A DNA stretch of 64,000 bases from Verrucomicrobiota bacterium (GCA_019247695.1 JAFBAP010000031.1:1-64000); one strand, 5' to 3'. Numbered from the stretch's first letter, positions 46,627 to 56,862 are shown. Program-made: numbers and translations. Notes: a model not told the origin generated them from the letters alone.

Positions 46627-46944
46627 GGCGGCCAGTGAAACGCCACAAATGCCACAAGCGGAAAAATGCCACGCATGACCGATTTCGGTTTGTAGATTGC
46701 CTGGCGTTCTTCGGCTCGTGGCATTGGTTCGCCTGCAACGATGAGGATGCCACAAGCGGTAAAACGGCATGGACGCCATGGATGACCGGCGCCCCAGCTG
46801 TGGCATCCTGCTTTACCACGCCGGTGGAATCTTTTGATTCCTCAGCCGTGTGGTGTCAGGGAGGGAGGTCCCGAATCAGGTACGCTTCCGCTTCTATTTG
46901 TGGCATTTTTCCGCTTGTGGCATTTGTAGCATTCCATCCACTCC
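46627..46944. repeat. Composite repeat with perfect 28-bp inverted repeat between convergent genes
   Basis: The gap runs from the stop of the sugar transferase to the stop of the C39-like peptidase and has no gene. A 28-bp sequence at 46645-46672 (starting ACAAATGCCACAAGCGG) is repeated perfectly in inverted form at 46900-46927 (starting GTGGCATTTTTCCGC), enclosing 227 bp. A shortened third copy (ATGCCACAAGCGG) lies near 46747. These are module A words of the dispersed family. The layout resembles a MITE with terminal inverted repeats, although no target duplication is evident. Confidence 0.88.
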
Positions 46945-47595
46945 TCATCGGGCGCCGATCGGCTCGTAGAACCGCAACGCGTCGACCTCGGACACCAGTT
47001 CCTTCAAAGGGTAAGCCGTCCGTTCATCCGGCTGGGCGGGATCCTGAATCAGGTAATCGAACCCTTGCTTGCCGGAGATCACGACAAAGTGGGTAACCCC
47101 GCTGGCCAGACGCACCCGGACAATCACCGGATTTCTCCGCAACAAGTTCTCGTCGATAAGGTGGTAAGAAGGCAGGTCTTCATAGTGAGCGACCGGCTTC
47201 GGCTGGACGGCAGCCGCCTTTTCCCAGTACAGCCAGCCCTGCGGTGTATAGCCTTCGTGCGCGGTCAAAAACTGATTGAGCCGATCGGGATCAACCTCCA
47301 CCCCATAATAAGCCAGGACCATGGCGGCGCTGGTCACGGCGCAGCCCTCAGCGCCCAGAGAGGATGAGGTCGGCCCGAGCGGTTCCTCCGCCCAGCGCGG
47401 GTCGGCTTGGCAGAAATGACGCACGGGCAACTCATACCGATTGATGAAGTAAAGGCCCCCTGAAGCCGAGACCCGCCGCAACCCGAAGTAATACCAGGAT
47501 CCGATCGCTCCCAGGGCAGACAGGAACAGCGCGATCAGCGTTAACCCCGCGATGATTCGAAACCAAAACCTCCGTCGTGCGCCGGCCACCGCCAA
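46945..47595 (-). CDS. Membrane-anchored C39-like cysteine peptidase
   Basis: The 216-aa product has one N-terminal transmembrane helix (about 14-37) and a papain-fold C39_2 peptidase domain facing the periplasm. The likely triad is C85 (GAEGCAVTSAAMVLAYYG), H169 (GVTHFVVISG) and D185 (QDPAQ). Substrate unknown; this family is not tied to an ABC exporter here. The assigned start is TTG 47595; a GTG two codons on is possible. Confidence 0.87.
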   Translation of the reverse strand: MAVAGARRRFWFRIIAGLTLIALFLSALGAIGSWYYFGLRRVSASGGLYFINRYELPVRHFCQADPRWAEEPLGPTSSSLGAEGCAVTSAAMVLAYYGVEVDPDRLNQFLTAHEGYTPQGWLYWEKAAAVQPKPVAHYEDLPSYHLIDENLLRRNPVIVRVRLASGVTHFVVISGKQGFDYLIQDPAQPDERTAYPLKELVSEVDALRFYEPIGAR

Positions 47596-47681
47596 TTCTA
47601 TAACAGCGGAGTTGCTGTGTAAAATTTTGGTGTTACTCTCGGACTTACGGTGGATCTTACCACTTTCACCGATACGGATTC

Positions 47682-48566
47682 ATGAGCCTTAGCGCCTCCT
47701 ATTACAATCGCAAGGTTCTACTTGCCGTAGTGATCATCGTACCGTTGGTGGTCGCAGGGGTCTTTTACCTTGTGTCGTTGGAGCTGAGCGCCGATCAGGA
47801 GCGGGCGATGCAGGCACTCCGCCGTACGAACGAAGTGATTGCACGCGTCAACGACCTGAGCCGCTCGCTGCACGAAGCGGAAAGCGGTGCACGCGGATAC
47901 CTGCTGACCGGTGATCCCCTTTACCTCACGCATGTCCGATACGCGCGTCTGCAGTCCCTCATCCTGCTGCCTTACCTGGAGCGATTGATGCAGGATGACC
48001 TCCTGCAGTCACAACGGCTGGTGGAGCTGCGAACCGCCATCCACGACAAGTTTGCGGACGTGGAACAGCTCATTGGCTTGGTGGAGACGCGCCGCCGGGA
48101 CGACGCGGTCCGGCTTTTCAACGAGCACGCCGGGCTGAAAAAAATGCGCTCCATCCGCGCAACCCTGGACGTGATCGGCGACGAGGAACAAAAGGTGCTC
48201 GCAGCGGGCCGAAAGGCCGTTCGCACCAAGATGACGGTCCGCGAAAACCTGTTTACCGCATTACTGTTTCTGGCTGCGAGCGTGGTGGTGGGGGCCGGCA
48301 TCCTGGCGCTTCGCGTCCAGCAGTTGCAGGGCATCATTACGATTTGCGCGTGGACCCAGCGCGTGAATTATAAGGGACGATGGATGCGCATGGAAGAATT
48401 CCTCTGGGAACGGTTTCGCGTCAGAGTTTCGCATGGAATTTCCGAGGAGGCGTTTGACGGGGTGATGGGTATCGTTGGCAAGAACCTCACGGTTTCCGAC
48501 CATCGCGGCGACCGGGCGGCAGAGGTGAAGCACGACGATGGGCGGCAGACGACGCGTTGGGGTTAG
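47682..48566 (+). CDS. CHASE3 sensor protein with degenerate Cys-module C-terminus
   Basis: The 294-aa product has two transmembrane helices (12-33 and about 192-210) flanking a periplasmic CHASE3 sensory domain (36-185, with ESGARGYLLTGDPLYL). Its short cytoplasmic tail, ITICAWTQRVNYKGRW (219-234) ... VSHGISEE (249-256), matches the C-terminal module found after many bacterial receiver and PAS domains, normally (L)PICxxCKKIRxxxGxW...SHGICxxC. Here C222 remains but the other three cysteines are replaced. No kinase domain is present. The TraB/GumN gene overlaps its 3' end. Confidence 0.85.
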   Translation: MSLSASYYNRKVLLAVVIIVPLVVAGVFYLVSLELSADQERAMQALRRTNEVIARVNDLSRSLHEAESGARGYLLTGDPLYLTHVRYARLQSLILLPYLERLMQDDLLQSQRLVELRTAIHDKFADVEQLIGLVETRRRDDAVRLFNEHAGLKKMRSIRATLDVIGDEEQKVLAAGRKAVRTKMTVRENLFTALLFLAASVVVGAGILALRVQQLQGIITICAWTQRVNYKGRWMRMEEFLWERFRVRVSHGISEEAFDGVMGIVGKNLTVSDHRGDRAAEVKHDDGRQTTRWG

Positions 48567-49462
48567 CCTTGCCCGTTTCACGCCTCGTCCTTACGGCGTT
48601 CGTCAGCCTGCTGTTGCTTGGTCTGGCCGGCTGCGCTGACATTGGGAGTTCATCGGGCAGCCGCAGCACGCTTTGGCGTATTCAAGGCGAGCACAACGTC
48701 GTTTACCTCCTTGGGTCGGTTCACACGCTGCCCAGGAGCGCTTACCCGCTGAAACCCGCCTTGCAACGGGCCTTCGATGAGTCGCAGCGAGTCGTTTTCG
48801 AGATCAATCTCGGGAACGTTACGTCCCGGAACGTCACCCAGGAATTCAAGCGCACCGGGTTCTATCCTCCCGGCGAGACCCTCGCCGAACACGTATCCCC
48901 GGGTACGGCCGCCATCCTGCGGCGTACACTGCCTCAGCTGGGCATTTCGTGGGAAAGCGTGCAGCGTTTCCGGCCGTGGTTCCTTGCTGAGCTGTTAAGC
49001 TCGCGGTACATCGAAGCGGTCGGTTTCCATGCGGACCTCGGCATCGACGAATACTTTTACCGGCAGGCGCGTGCCAGACGCAAGGCGGTCCAGGGACTCG
49101 AAACCCTCCGCGATCAGGCTGAGATTCTGAGCCGCTTTACCGACCGTCAGAGTGAGGAGTATTTACGGTCGACCCTGACCGGGTTGCCGGCCTATTCTGC
49201 CGTGCTGCGCGTGGTGGTCACGGCATGGCAGAACGGCCAGATTGACCTGCTTGATCAATTATTGAACCAGAACGAGCGCAATGATCCGCGGGAGTTTCGC
49301 CTCTTGTTCGCCGATCGCAACGCCAAATGGCTGCCGGAGATCGAAGGCTTTACCCACCGCCGGGAAAACGTGCTCGTCGTCGTCGGCACCGGGCACCTGG
49401 TCGGCAGCGACGGCGTGATCGAGACCTTGCGCCGCCGCGGCTTCCACGTGCAGCAGATGTGA
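48557..49462 (+). CDS. TraB/GumN-family lipoprotein
   Basis: The 301-aa product has a signal peptide with a perfect lipobox (LLGLAGC, Cys26) and the TraB/GumN domain with GSVHTLP (53-59, the GxxH motif), VVFEINLGN and the C-terminal VVVGTGHLVG. The fold resembles a metal-dependent erythromycin-esterase-like hydrolase; the bacterial family's role is unclear. The assigned start is TTG 48557, overlapping the CHASE3 gene by 10 bp, which suggests one operon. Confidence 0.9.
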   Translation: MGLALPVSRLVLTAFVSLLLLGLAGCADIGSSSGSRSTLWRIQGEHNVVYLLGSVHTLPRSAYPLKPALQRAFDESQRVVFEINLGNVTSRNVTQEFKRTGFYPPGETLAEHVSPGTAAILRRTLPQLGISWESVQRFRPWFLAELLSSRYIEAVGFHADLGIDEYFYRQARARRKAVQGLETLRDQAEILSRFTDRQSEEYLRSTLTGLPAYSAVLRVVVTAWQNGQIDLLDQLLNQNERNDPREFRLLFADRNAKWLPEIEGFTHRRENVLVVVGTGHLVGSDGVIETLRRRGFHVQQM

Positions 49463-49872
49463 CCGGTGCCGGGTTCGGAGTTCGGAGTTCGGAGCTCGGA
49501 GTTCGGAGGCGTCGTAGAACCGGGTCCGATCACCGCCGAGGGTCACGCTCACCGGGCGGGAAGACGGAATCATCCGCAGAACACGCAGCAAAGAAAAGAG
49601 CATCCACAGATTACACAGATTGACACAGATTAAGGTCACACGGCGGCCGTAGCGGGTGTAGCGGGCACGACGTAAGAGTTCACACGGCGAGCCACGGCGA
49701 CCACGGCGGGGAGAAGAGATACAGACTTGACGTCGGCGACTCTTCCCCAAGCTCGTGGCCGACACCCGTTAGTCGTTAGGCGCCACTTCTTCATTTATGG
49801 CATTTTTCCGCTTGTGGCATTTGTGGCATTCTCTGCCGCTCCGAACCCCGAACCCCGCACTCCGAACTTTCC
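49463..49872. repeat. Composite repeat with inverted heptamer blocks between convergent genes
   Basis: This 410-bp gap between the TraB stop and the pyk stop carries all four module types. Five GTTCGGA heptamers (one GCTCGGA; 49473-49507) open it and four inverted ones (TCCGAAC, CCCGAAC, CCCGCAC, TCCGAAC; 49840-49867) close it. Between them lie module D inverted (49567-49633, CATCCGCAGAACACGCAG...), module C (about 49634-49725), GACACCC-GTTAGTC heptamers (about 49760) and module A (49782-49832, TTATGGCATTTTTCCGCTTG). No gene is present. Confidence 0.85.
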
Positions 49873-51339
49873 CTATTCGTCCCGGCTCGCCGGCTCTGCC
49901 CGGAGCGCTTCGGACACCTTCTCGATCTTGATCAGGTTGGTTCTTCCCGGGGCGTTGTAAGGCGTTCCGGCGGCGATCGCCAGAACATCATCGCCTTTGG
50001 CGTGCAAGACCGTGGTGGCGGCTTCGGCGCTCTTCCTGACCAGGTCTGACGTAGAGGTCAGGGGCGGCATCAGCACCGGGTGCACCCCCCAGGTCAACGA
50101 CATACGCCGGCAGGCCTCCTCACTCGAGCAGAGGGCCAGGACCGGTATCCTGGGCCGATGGCACGCCACCCGGCGGGCGGTTGTGCCCGAGGTGGTGGCC
50201 GCAACGATGGCGCGCGCCGAGACCGAGCGCGCGATAAATTGCGTCGCCTGCCCGACCGCGGCATCCAGGTCCGGGCTCTCGCCCAGGCCGGCGGGTCCGG
50301 GCAACTCGCCGTTGATCCAGGCCTGTTCGGTACGAAGGGCGATCGTGGCCATCGTCGACACCGCTTCAATCGGGAATTTTCCGACCGCCGATTCGGCCGA
50401 CAGCATCACAGCGTCAGTCCCGTCCAGGATCGCATTTGCCACGTCCGCAGCCTCAGCCCGAGTCGGCTTATGGTAAGTGATCATCGATTCCAGCATCTGC
50501 GTGGCGGTGATCACCGGCACACCCACGCGCCGGCAAGAGGCGATGATGCGTTTCTGCGCAATCGGCACGTCTTCAAAACTCATTTCCAGCGCCAGATCGC
50601 CTCGCGCCACCATCACGCCGTACGACTCTTTTACGACATTTTCGATGTCTTCCAGCGCGTTTTGCCGCTCGATTTTCGCCACCACCGGGACTTCGACTCC
50701 CCGCTCAGCCAGCGCCTGCTTGAGGAGGCGCACGTCCGAAGCGGACTGAACAAACGAGAGCGCCAGAAAATCGAACCCCTCGGTCACCGCGAAGTCGAGG
50801 TCGATGTAGTCTTTGGTGGTCAGTGAGGGAAGCGAGACGAGTCGGTTCTTCAGATTCACGCCCTTGTTGCTCTTGAGTTCTCCGCCACGGGCGACCTCAC
50901 AGAGCACATCGTGGTTAGGGCGAATTTCAAGCACGTGCAATTCTATGTTGCCGTCATCCAGCAGGATCACCGCCCCGGGAATAACGTCGTGCGACAATCC
51001 TTTGAAGCTGACGGCCACTTTCTCCGGCGTACCAAGGACGGGTTCGGACGTCAGAACCAGCTGGCCGCCGACCGTCAACTCGATCGCGCCATTCTGCATC
51101 TCGCCTACTCGGATCCGCGGACCGCGCAGGTCACCCAGGATACCAACAAACACGCCCATCTCTCGAGACACCTTACGAATTCTTTCTACGAGGGGTCTCG
51201 TCTGTTCAGCCGGGCCGTGGGAGAAGTTTAACCGCGCCACGTCCATCCCGGCCTCAATCAGGCGTCGCAACATCTCCTCGGTGTTGCTGGCGGGCCCGAT
51301 TGTCGCTACAATTTTCGTTCGTTTCGCAGGTCGTGCCAT
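49873..51339 (-). CDS. pyk: Pyruvate kinase
   Basis: Pyruvate kinase makes ATP and pyruvate from phosphoenolpyruvate. From ATG 51339 the product is 488 aa and complete: KIVATIGPASNT, the substrate-site ARLNFSHG, MVARGDLALEM, ATQMLESMI and VMLSAESAVGKFP, plus the C-terminal regulatory domain. The usual MLSGETAxGxYP is slightly altered to SAESAVGKFP. Single gene; its stop abuts the repeat mosaic. Confidence 0.97.
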   Translation of the reverse strand: MARPAKRTKIVATIGPASNTEEMLRRLIEAGMDVARLNFSHGPAEQTRPLVERIRKVSREMGVFVGILGDLRGPRIRVGEMQNGAIELTVGGQLVLTSEPVLGTPEKVAVSFKGLSHDVIPGAVILLDDGNIELHVLEIRPNHDVLCEVARGGELKSNKGVNLKNRLVSLPSLTTKDYIDLDFAVTEGFDFLALSFVQSASDVRLLKQALAERGVEVPVVAKIERQNALEDIENVVKESYGVMVARGDLALEMSFEDVPIAQKRIIASCRRVGVPVITATQMLESMITYHKPTRAEAADVANAILDGTDAVMLSAESAVGKFPIEAVSTMATIALRTEQAWINGELPGPAGLGESPDLDAAVGQATQFIARSVSARAIVAATTSGTTARRVACHRPRIPVLALCSSEEACRRMSLTWGVHPVLMPPLTSTSDLVRKSAEAATTVLHAKGDDVLAIAAGTPYNAPGRTNLIKIEKVSEALRAEPASRDE

Positions 51340-51608
51340 CGGCGGCACAGTGGCTCATGCTGAAAACCTCCACAAGAGCGAACCGACACCTTCTTTGAAG
51401 AATGAGGTTAACGCCTGGCAGGTGCGTGGTGACTCGTGGCCTGCAACCGGCAGCGGGTGTTCGGCGGGGAACAGCGAGGCACCGTTGCCGAAACGCGGAA
51501 TTGACGCGATACGGCGCAGGGCCCGCTTCCGGTGCCGGATTGTCGCTGGGCGTACCGGCTACGAATCTCCCGTCACCCGTTACAGCCGGCGGGGCAGGCC
51601 GTTGCCGG

Positions 51609-52004
51609 TCAGACCGCGTCCTGAACCTCAATCCCGATGAATCTCAGGGCCCGTATCGCCGCATCCAGCTGCGTCTGGCGCACAAGGACGTAATCGGTAT
51701 CGTAGGTGCCGATGGGCAAAATGCCGACGCCTGCCTGGGCGAGCGGCGCAGCCACCGACACCAGGAGACCGACCAGGTTCAGGTCAAAGGGTCCCTGCAG
51801 CCGGAAAGCACGCCAATCGCGGCTGGCCTCGATCTCCGGCGCGATACATTCCTCGGGGCAGATTACGGTAAGGTCCTCACGGGTACGGGTAATCGAAACG
51901 AACGTTCCTTTTTCGGCCCATACCGGGACAGAAGCGCCGGCGTCAAGGCGGCAGATGGCGAGGTGTTCAGGTAAAATCGAAACCGTAAGCTTGGAGCGCG
52001 ACAT
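51609..52004 (-). CDS. ACT-domain protein (CASTOR-like)
   Basis: From ATG 52004 the 131-aa product has two ACT-like halves. The second is clear (FDLNLVGLLVSVAAPLAQAGVGILPIGTYDTDYVLV), the type seen in CASTOR/DUF-like amino-acid-binding ACT proteins. It probably binds an amino acid; no enzyme domain is attached, so it may be a sensor. The upstream open frame to 52199 has unconserved Arg/Pro-rich sequence and is rejected. Confidence 0.82.
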   Translation of the reverse strand: MSRSKLTVSILPEHLAICRLDAGASVPVWAEKGTFVSITRTREDLTVICPEECIAPEIEASRDWRAFRLQGPFDLNLVGLLVSVAAPLAQAGVGILPIGTYDTDYVLVRQTQLDAAIRALRFIGIEVQDAV

Positions 52005-52122
52005 AACGGAGTAATCGACCGTATTAGCGTGGGATGTAAAACCTCGCGCAAATTTGCGAAACCGCAAACAGGAATTTAGGCGCGGAGCCGGCGGGCGATC
52101 GGCCGGGACCGGTGCCGGAGCC

Positions 52123-53373
52123 TCAAGCCCGCGCCTCCGCGGTTTCGACCAGACGATCACGGCGGCGCAATTCCGGGAACCAGAGCATCCATAACCCAAC
52201 CACCAAGAGGGTGCCGAGCCCGCCGGCCACCACGGAGGGTACCGTCCCGATCAAGGCAGCGACGGTACCCGACTCAAACTCTCCAAGTTCATTTGAGGCG
52301 CCGATAAACACCGAATTCACGGCGGCAACCCGGCCGCGCATGGCGTCGGGCGTGTCGGCCTGGACCAGCGTTTGGCGGATGACCACGCTCACCATATCGG
52401 AGGCTCCGAGGACAAAGAGGAAGGGCAGCGCAAACGCCAGCGAAGGTGAAAGGCCGAATCCGATCGTGGCAAGCCCAAAGACGGCCACGGCTTGAAACAT
52501 GCGCAGGCCGGTCCGGCGTCCGAGCGGGCGGTGGGCGATGATGCCGGCCATCAAGAGTGCGCCCAGGGCGGGCATGCTCCGCAAGAGGCCCAGCCCCCAC
52601 GGGCCGGCATGATAAAGGTCACGCGCATAGATCGGCAAAAGAGCGGTTGCCCCGCCGAACAGCACGGCGAAAAGGTCAAGGCTGATCGCTCCGAAGATGA
52701 CCGGGCGCGCCCAGATGTAATGGATCCCGGCGACGAGCGTCTTCCAGGTGGTCTGGGACCGGGGCACCTGCTGGCGCGGCGTCCTGAGGAACACGAGGAG
52801 CAGCAGGCACACCAGAAAGAGTGCGGCCACGGCGCCGAAAACCATCGTACCGCCGAAGGCATAGAGCAGACCGCCCAACGCCGGGCCGGCCACGCTGGCC
52901 AGTTGCCAGGCGCTGGAACTTAACGCGATCGCATTCCCGAGGCGGCCGGGCTGCACAAGGTTCGCGAGGAGAGCTTGAGAAGCAGGGTTTGCGAAGGCCC
53001 TGGCTGAACCGATCAGCAAGGCCAGAACATAAAGCGGCCAGATTATGGCGATTCCCAGTGCAGTGAAACTGATCAACGCAAGTGCGCAGCCCGTCATCAC
53101 CCCGTAAGAGGCAAGGAGGATCTTCCGCCGGTCGATGACGTCAGCCAGGTGGCCGGTCACCAGGGCCAAGGCGACGCTGGGCAGAAAACCCATCAGGCCG
53201 ATGATGCCAAGCGCAAACGGGCGGTGGGACAACGAATAGACGAGCCAGCCCATGGCAACCGTTTGCATCTGCCAACCCAGGCCGCCCAGGAAACGCGCGC
53301 TCCAGAAAAGCGCAAAGTTGCGGTCCGCGAAGGCAGCCCAACCGCCGGTACCGGGGCGGGGGCCGGCCTTCAT
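52123..53373 (-). CDS. MFS transporter (MFS_3/EntS-like)
   Basis: From ATG 53373 the 416-aa product has 12 hydrophobic helices and the loop signature GHLADVIDRRKILLASYG. The start FADRNFALFWSARFLGGLGWQ is typical of the MFS_3 group that includes the enterobactin exporter EntS and putative macrolide exporters. Substrate not inferable. It lies upstream of the ACT gene with a 118-bp gap on the same strand. Confidence 0.9.
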   Translation of the reverse strand: MKAGPRPGTGGWAAFADRNFALFWSARFLGGLGWQMQTVAMGWLVYSLSHRPFALGIIGLMGFLPSVALALVTGHLADVIDRRKILLASYGVMTGCALALISFTALGIAIIWPLYVLALLIGSARAFANPASQALLANLVQPGRLGNAIALSSSAWQLASVAGPALGGLLYAFGGTMVFGAVAALFLVCLLLLVFLRTPRQQVPRSQTTWKTLVAGIHYIWARPVIFGAISLDLFAVLFGGATALLPIYARDLYHAGPWGLGLLRSMPALGALLMAGIIAHRPLGRRTGLRMFQAVAVFGLATIGFGLSPSLAFALPFLFVLGASDMVSVVIRQTLVQADTPDAMRGRVAAVNSVFIGASNELGEFESGTVAALIGTVPSVVAGGLGTLLVVGLWMLWFPELRRRDRLVETAEARA

Positions 53374-53679
53374 AAGGACGGCCAGGCGCACCTGAACGCG
53401 GCACCCCAGGCCGGCCCGACGGCCGGAAGGTGGCTTGCGCAGCCTGCCTTACCGGCAGGAAGCGGTGAGCGCAACGAAAAAATCTGCCGCATAGATCGGG
53501 AGTGCCGGACTGCCGGGCACCCGCCAACTAAACCCGGGAATCCCGCCGCTGGCAAACGCGGGACGGTAATTCCCGGCAGCCGGATCCGGGTACTCCCAAA
53601 ATGCTTGCCCCGGGCACCGGCCCACCCTGGCTTCGAGTTGCAAATCCTTCGTCGCAGTGCATGGTGAGCCCTCTTTGGC

Positions 53680-54951
53680 ATGCAGAAGCTTCCAGGGTTC
53701 CGTGACTTTTACCCGAATGAATGCACGTTCCGAAACTACGTTTTCGAAACGTGGCGCCGCGTTGCGCGCAATTACGGGTTCCAGGAATATGACGGTCCCA
53801 CGCTTGAGCCGACTGACCTTTACCGGAAAAAAAGCGGCGAGGAACTGAAGACGCAGCTCTTCCGCTTTGATGACCCGGGTGAGCGTGATGTCTGCATGCG
53901 GCCGGAAATGACGCCCACCCTGGCCCGGCTGGTGGCGGCCCGGGAACGCGACTTCCGGAAACCGATCAAATGGTTCAGCATCGCGCCGTTCTTCCGGTTC
54001 GAGAAGGCGCAGCGGGGCCGGCTGCGCGAATTTTACCAGCTCAATTGCGACCTGATCGGCGACGCCTCGCCGGCCGCGGATGCTGAACTCCTCGCCCTTA
54101 CGGTGGCGCTGTTCCGTTCTTTCGGTCTGACCCAAAATGATTTCTACGTTCGCCTCAACAACCGCGAACTCTGGGCCCGCTTTCTCGCCGATCGCGGCAT
54201 GCCGGCGGAGCGGCTGCCGGAATTTCTGGCCGTCATCGACAAGCTCGAACGGGATGAAGAAGGCACGACGTCAAAGAAACTGGGCGCGTTCGGGCTGAAC
54301 CTGGAGGAGGTGAAACGGTTCGTGGCCACCCCGACGGACCAACTGCCCGGCTTCGAAGAGTTATTCCGGGAACTGCAGCTCCGGGAGTTGGAACCGTTCA
54401 TTGAGGTTGACCTTACCATCGTGCGCGGCCTCGATTACTACACCGGTCTCGTTTTCGAGGTGTTTGACCGCAGCCGGCAAAACCGGGCCCTGGCCGGGGG
54501 AGGCCGGTACGACGGCCTTATCAAAACCATCAGCGACGGCGACGTCGATCTCCCGGCGGCCGGTTTTGCCATCGGCGACGTGGTTCTCGGCAATCTGATC
54601 GAGGAGGTTGAGCACGCCCGGACCCGCGCCGAGGCCTACCGGCGGGCGGCGCGGCTTCAGGCGTTCGTGATCGTGGCCGCCGAAGAACGGCGCGCCGAGG
54701 CCCTGAAGCTGGTCGAGCAACTGCGAAGCCAGGGCTGCGCCACCGATTACAGCCTGCACCCGATGAAAGTGGGCAAACAATTTCAGCTGGCCGAAGCTGC
54801 CGGCGCACAATACGCGCTGGTCGTCGGCCAGGAATGGCCGTCGCTCAAAATCAAACGCCTCGCCGACCGCGTCGAGGAAACCGTGTCGCTGCCGGAACTT
54901 TCTCAAAAGCTTGGCCTGACGCCCCCATATGTACCGCACCCATACCTGTAA
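53680..54951 (+). CDS. hisS: Histidyl-tRNA synthetase
   Basis: HisRS charges tRNA-His. The 423-aa class II enzyme has motif 1 ([20 protein letters not shown]), motif 2 ([20 protein letters not shown]), the HisRS signature [14 protein letters not shown], motif 3 with AGGGRYDGL, and an anticodon-binding C-terminal domain. ATG 53680. The downstream aspS starts 23 bp before the hisS stop, so the two are co-translated. Confidence 0.97.
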   Translation: MQKLPGFRDFYPNECTFRNYVFETWRRVARNYGFQEYDGPTLEPTDLYRKKSGEELKTQLFRFDDPGERDVCMRPEMTPTLARLVAARERDFRKPIKWFSIAPFFRFEKAQRGRLREFYQLNCDLIGDASPAADAELLALTVALFRSFGLTQNDFYVRLNNRELWARFLADRGMPAERLPEFLAVIDKLERDEEGTTSKKLGAFGLNLEEVKRFVATPTDQLPGFEELFRELQLRELEPFIEVDLTIVRGLDYYTGLVFEVFDRSRQNRALAGGGRYDGLIKTISDGDVDLPAAGFAIGDVVLGNLIEEVEHARTRAEAYRRAARLQAFVIVAAEERRAEALKLVEQLRSQGCATDYSLHPMKVGKQFQLAEAAGAQYALVVGQEWPSLKIKRLADRVEETVSLPELSQKLGLTPPYVPHPYL

Positions 54952-56695
54952 CGAACTCCGATCGCCTGATATCGGCCGGCAAGTGACGCTGGCCGGCTGG
55001 GTGGCCTCGCGCCGGGACCATGGCGGCGTGATCTTTATCGATCTCCGGGACAGGGAAGGACTGACCCAGGTCGTTTTCCGCCCGGAATTAAACGCGAGCG
55101 TGGCGGAAGCGGCCCACACGGTGCACGATGAGGACGTCGTCCAGGTTCACGGCAAGGTGGTGGAACGAATCCCGGGGACCGTTAACCCGAAACTCGATAC
55201 GGGCGAAATCGAAGTGGTTGCGTCCGAACTCGTCGTCCTCAACCGCGCCGCCCCCCTGCCCTTCCCCCTGGACGCGCACGTCAGCAACGAGGATCTGCGG
55301 CTGGCCTACCGCTACCTGGACCTGCGGCGTCCCGCCATGCTCCAAAACCTGCGCACGCGGCATACCCTCAACCGGGTCACGCGGGAGTACCTTGACCGGC
55401 ACGGCTTCATCGAGGTGGAAACGCCCATTTTGTCGAAAAGCACCCCCGAGGGCGCCCGGGAATTCCTGGTGCCGAGCCGCGTTTACCCCGGCCGGTTCTA
55501 CGCTTTATCGCAATCACCTCAGCAGTTTAAACAGCTCCTGATGGTAGGCGGCATTGAGCGTTATTATCAGATCGCCAAATGCTTCCGTGACGAGGACCCG
55601 CGTGCGGATCGCATCACCGAACTGACCCAGATTGACCTGGAAGCTTCGTTCATCGAGCGTGAGGACGTTATCCGGCTCGTCGAAGGGCTTCTGGCCGAGA
55701 TTTTCCGGGCAACCCGCGGCATTAACGTGCCGGTCCCATTCCTCCGGCTCACCTATCGGGAGGCCATGGACCGCTTCGGAAGCGACAAGCCCGATATGCG
55801 CTTCGGCGTCGACCTGGTCGATTTCAGCGACACATTCCGGGATTCCCAGTTCAAGGTTTTCCGGGGCGCACTCGACCAGGGAGGCGTGGTGAAGGCCATC
55901 AACGCCAAAGGGTTCGCCGGCGTCACCACGGGCCAGATTGACGAACTCACCGAACTGGCCAAGTCCAGCGGCGCCAGGGGCCTTGCCTTCATCAAGGTCG
56001 AAAACGGCGAGTGGAAGTCGCCGATCACCAAGTTCCTGAGCGATTTCGAAAAGGCAGCCTTGCAGGAGAAACTGGCGATCGAGGAAGGCGATCTGATTCT
56101 GTTCGGCGCCGGCCAATGGGAAACGGTCTGCACGGTTCTCGGGCGCATTCGCTTGCGCATCGCCGAACTCTGCGCGCTGGAGCGCGATCCGGCTGACCTC
56201 AAATTCCTTTGGGTACTCGATTTTCCGCTGATGGCCTATGATGCCGCGGACAACAAATGGAACGCGATGCACCACCCGTTTACGCGGCCCAAAGCCGAGG
56301 ACATTCCGCTCCTGGAACGCGGTGAGTACGGCAAGGTCCGCGCGGAAGCCTACGACGTTGTGCTTAATGGCGTTGAGATCGGCGGGGGCAGCATCCGGAT
56401 CCATGAGGGGGATCTGCAGGCAAAACAGTTCGCGGCACTAGGCATTTCACCCGAGCAGCAACAAAAACTGTTCCGCCATTTGCTCGAAGCATTCCGGTAC
56501 GGCGCACCGCCGCACGGTGGCATCGCTTTGGGCATCGACCGTTTGCTGATGCTCATTACGGACACCGCCAACATCCGCGACGTGATCGCCTTTCCGAAAA
56601 ACAGCCGTGGTTTTGACCTATTAACGGAAGCGCCGAGCCCGGTCAGTGATCGCCAGCTTCGCGAACTCCATCTCCAGGCCCGCAAACCACAGTAG
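54929..56695 (+). CDS. aspS: Aspartyl-tRNA synthetase, bacterial type
   Basis: AspRS charges tRNA-Asp. The 588-aa product has the N-terminal OB-fold, class II catalytic core ([37 protein letters not shown]), the bacterial GAD insertion (about 290-410) and motif 3 [12 protein letters not shown]. It overlaps hisS by 23 bp, a common pairing in bacteria. Whether it is discriminating or also charges tRNA-Asn cannot be decided by eye. Confidence 0.97.
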   Translation: MYRTHTCNELRSPDIGRQVTLAGWVASRRDHGGVIFIDLRDREGLTQVVFRPELNASVAEAAHTVHDEDVVQVHGKVVERIPGTVNPKLDTGEIEVVASELVVLNRAAPLPFPLDAHVSNEDLRLAYRYLDLRRPAMLQNLRTRHTLNRVTREYLDRHGFIEVETPILSKSTPEGAREFLVPSRVYPGRFYALSQSPQQFKQLLMVGGIERYYQIAKCFRDEDPRADRITELTQIDLEASFIEREDVIRLVEGLLAEIFRATRGINVPVPFLRLTYREAMDRFGSDKPDMRFGVDLVDFSDTFRDSQFKVFRGALDQGGVVKAINAKGFAGVTTGQIDELTELAKSSGARGLAFIKVENGEWKSPITKFLSDFEKAALQEKLAIEEGDLILFGAGQWETVCTVLGRIRLRIAELCALERDPADLKFLWVLDFPLMAYDAADNKWNAMHHPFTRPKAEDIPLLERGEYGKVRAEAYDVVLNGVEIGGGSIRIHEGDLQAKQFAALGISPEQQQKLFRHLLEAFRYGAPPHGGIALGIDRLLMLITDTANIRDVIAFPKNSRGFDLLTEAPSPVSDRQLRELHLQARKPQ

Positions 56696-56722
56696 AGACA
56701 AGCAGCGGTCAATGCCGCTCAA

Positions 56723-56788
56723 TTTCGGGGTGCCGGCGGGGCGAGCGAACGGGCGTAACGATGACCCGCGCGCCCATTGACCCCGAAA
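56723..56788. terminator. Inverted repeat between convergent aspS and FKBP genes
   Basis: TTTCGGGGT (56723-56731) and ACCCCGAAA (56780-56788) are a perfect 9-bp dyad in the gap between the two stop codons. A bidirectional terminator is possible; the loop is long (48 bases), so the call is weak. Confidence 0.3.
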
Positions 56789-56862
56789 CGGTCAAAGATC
56801 AAAGAAACGAAGCCCAGGATTGTAGCCCGGGCCCCGGCCCGTTCTTGCGAGCCGCCAGCGCG

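Noticed and set aside
45697-46806. A 369-codon open frame antisense to the sugar transferase
   Set aside because: Starts inside the repeat mosaic and runs against a motif-intact gene; no domain seen.
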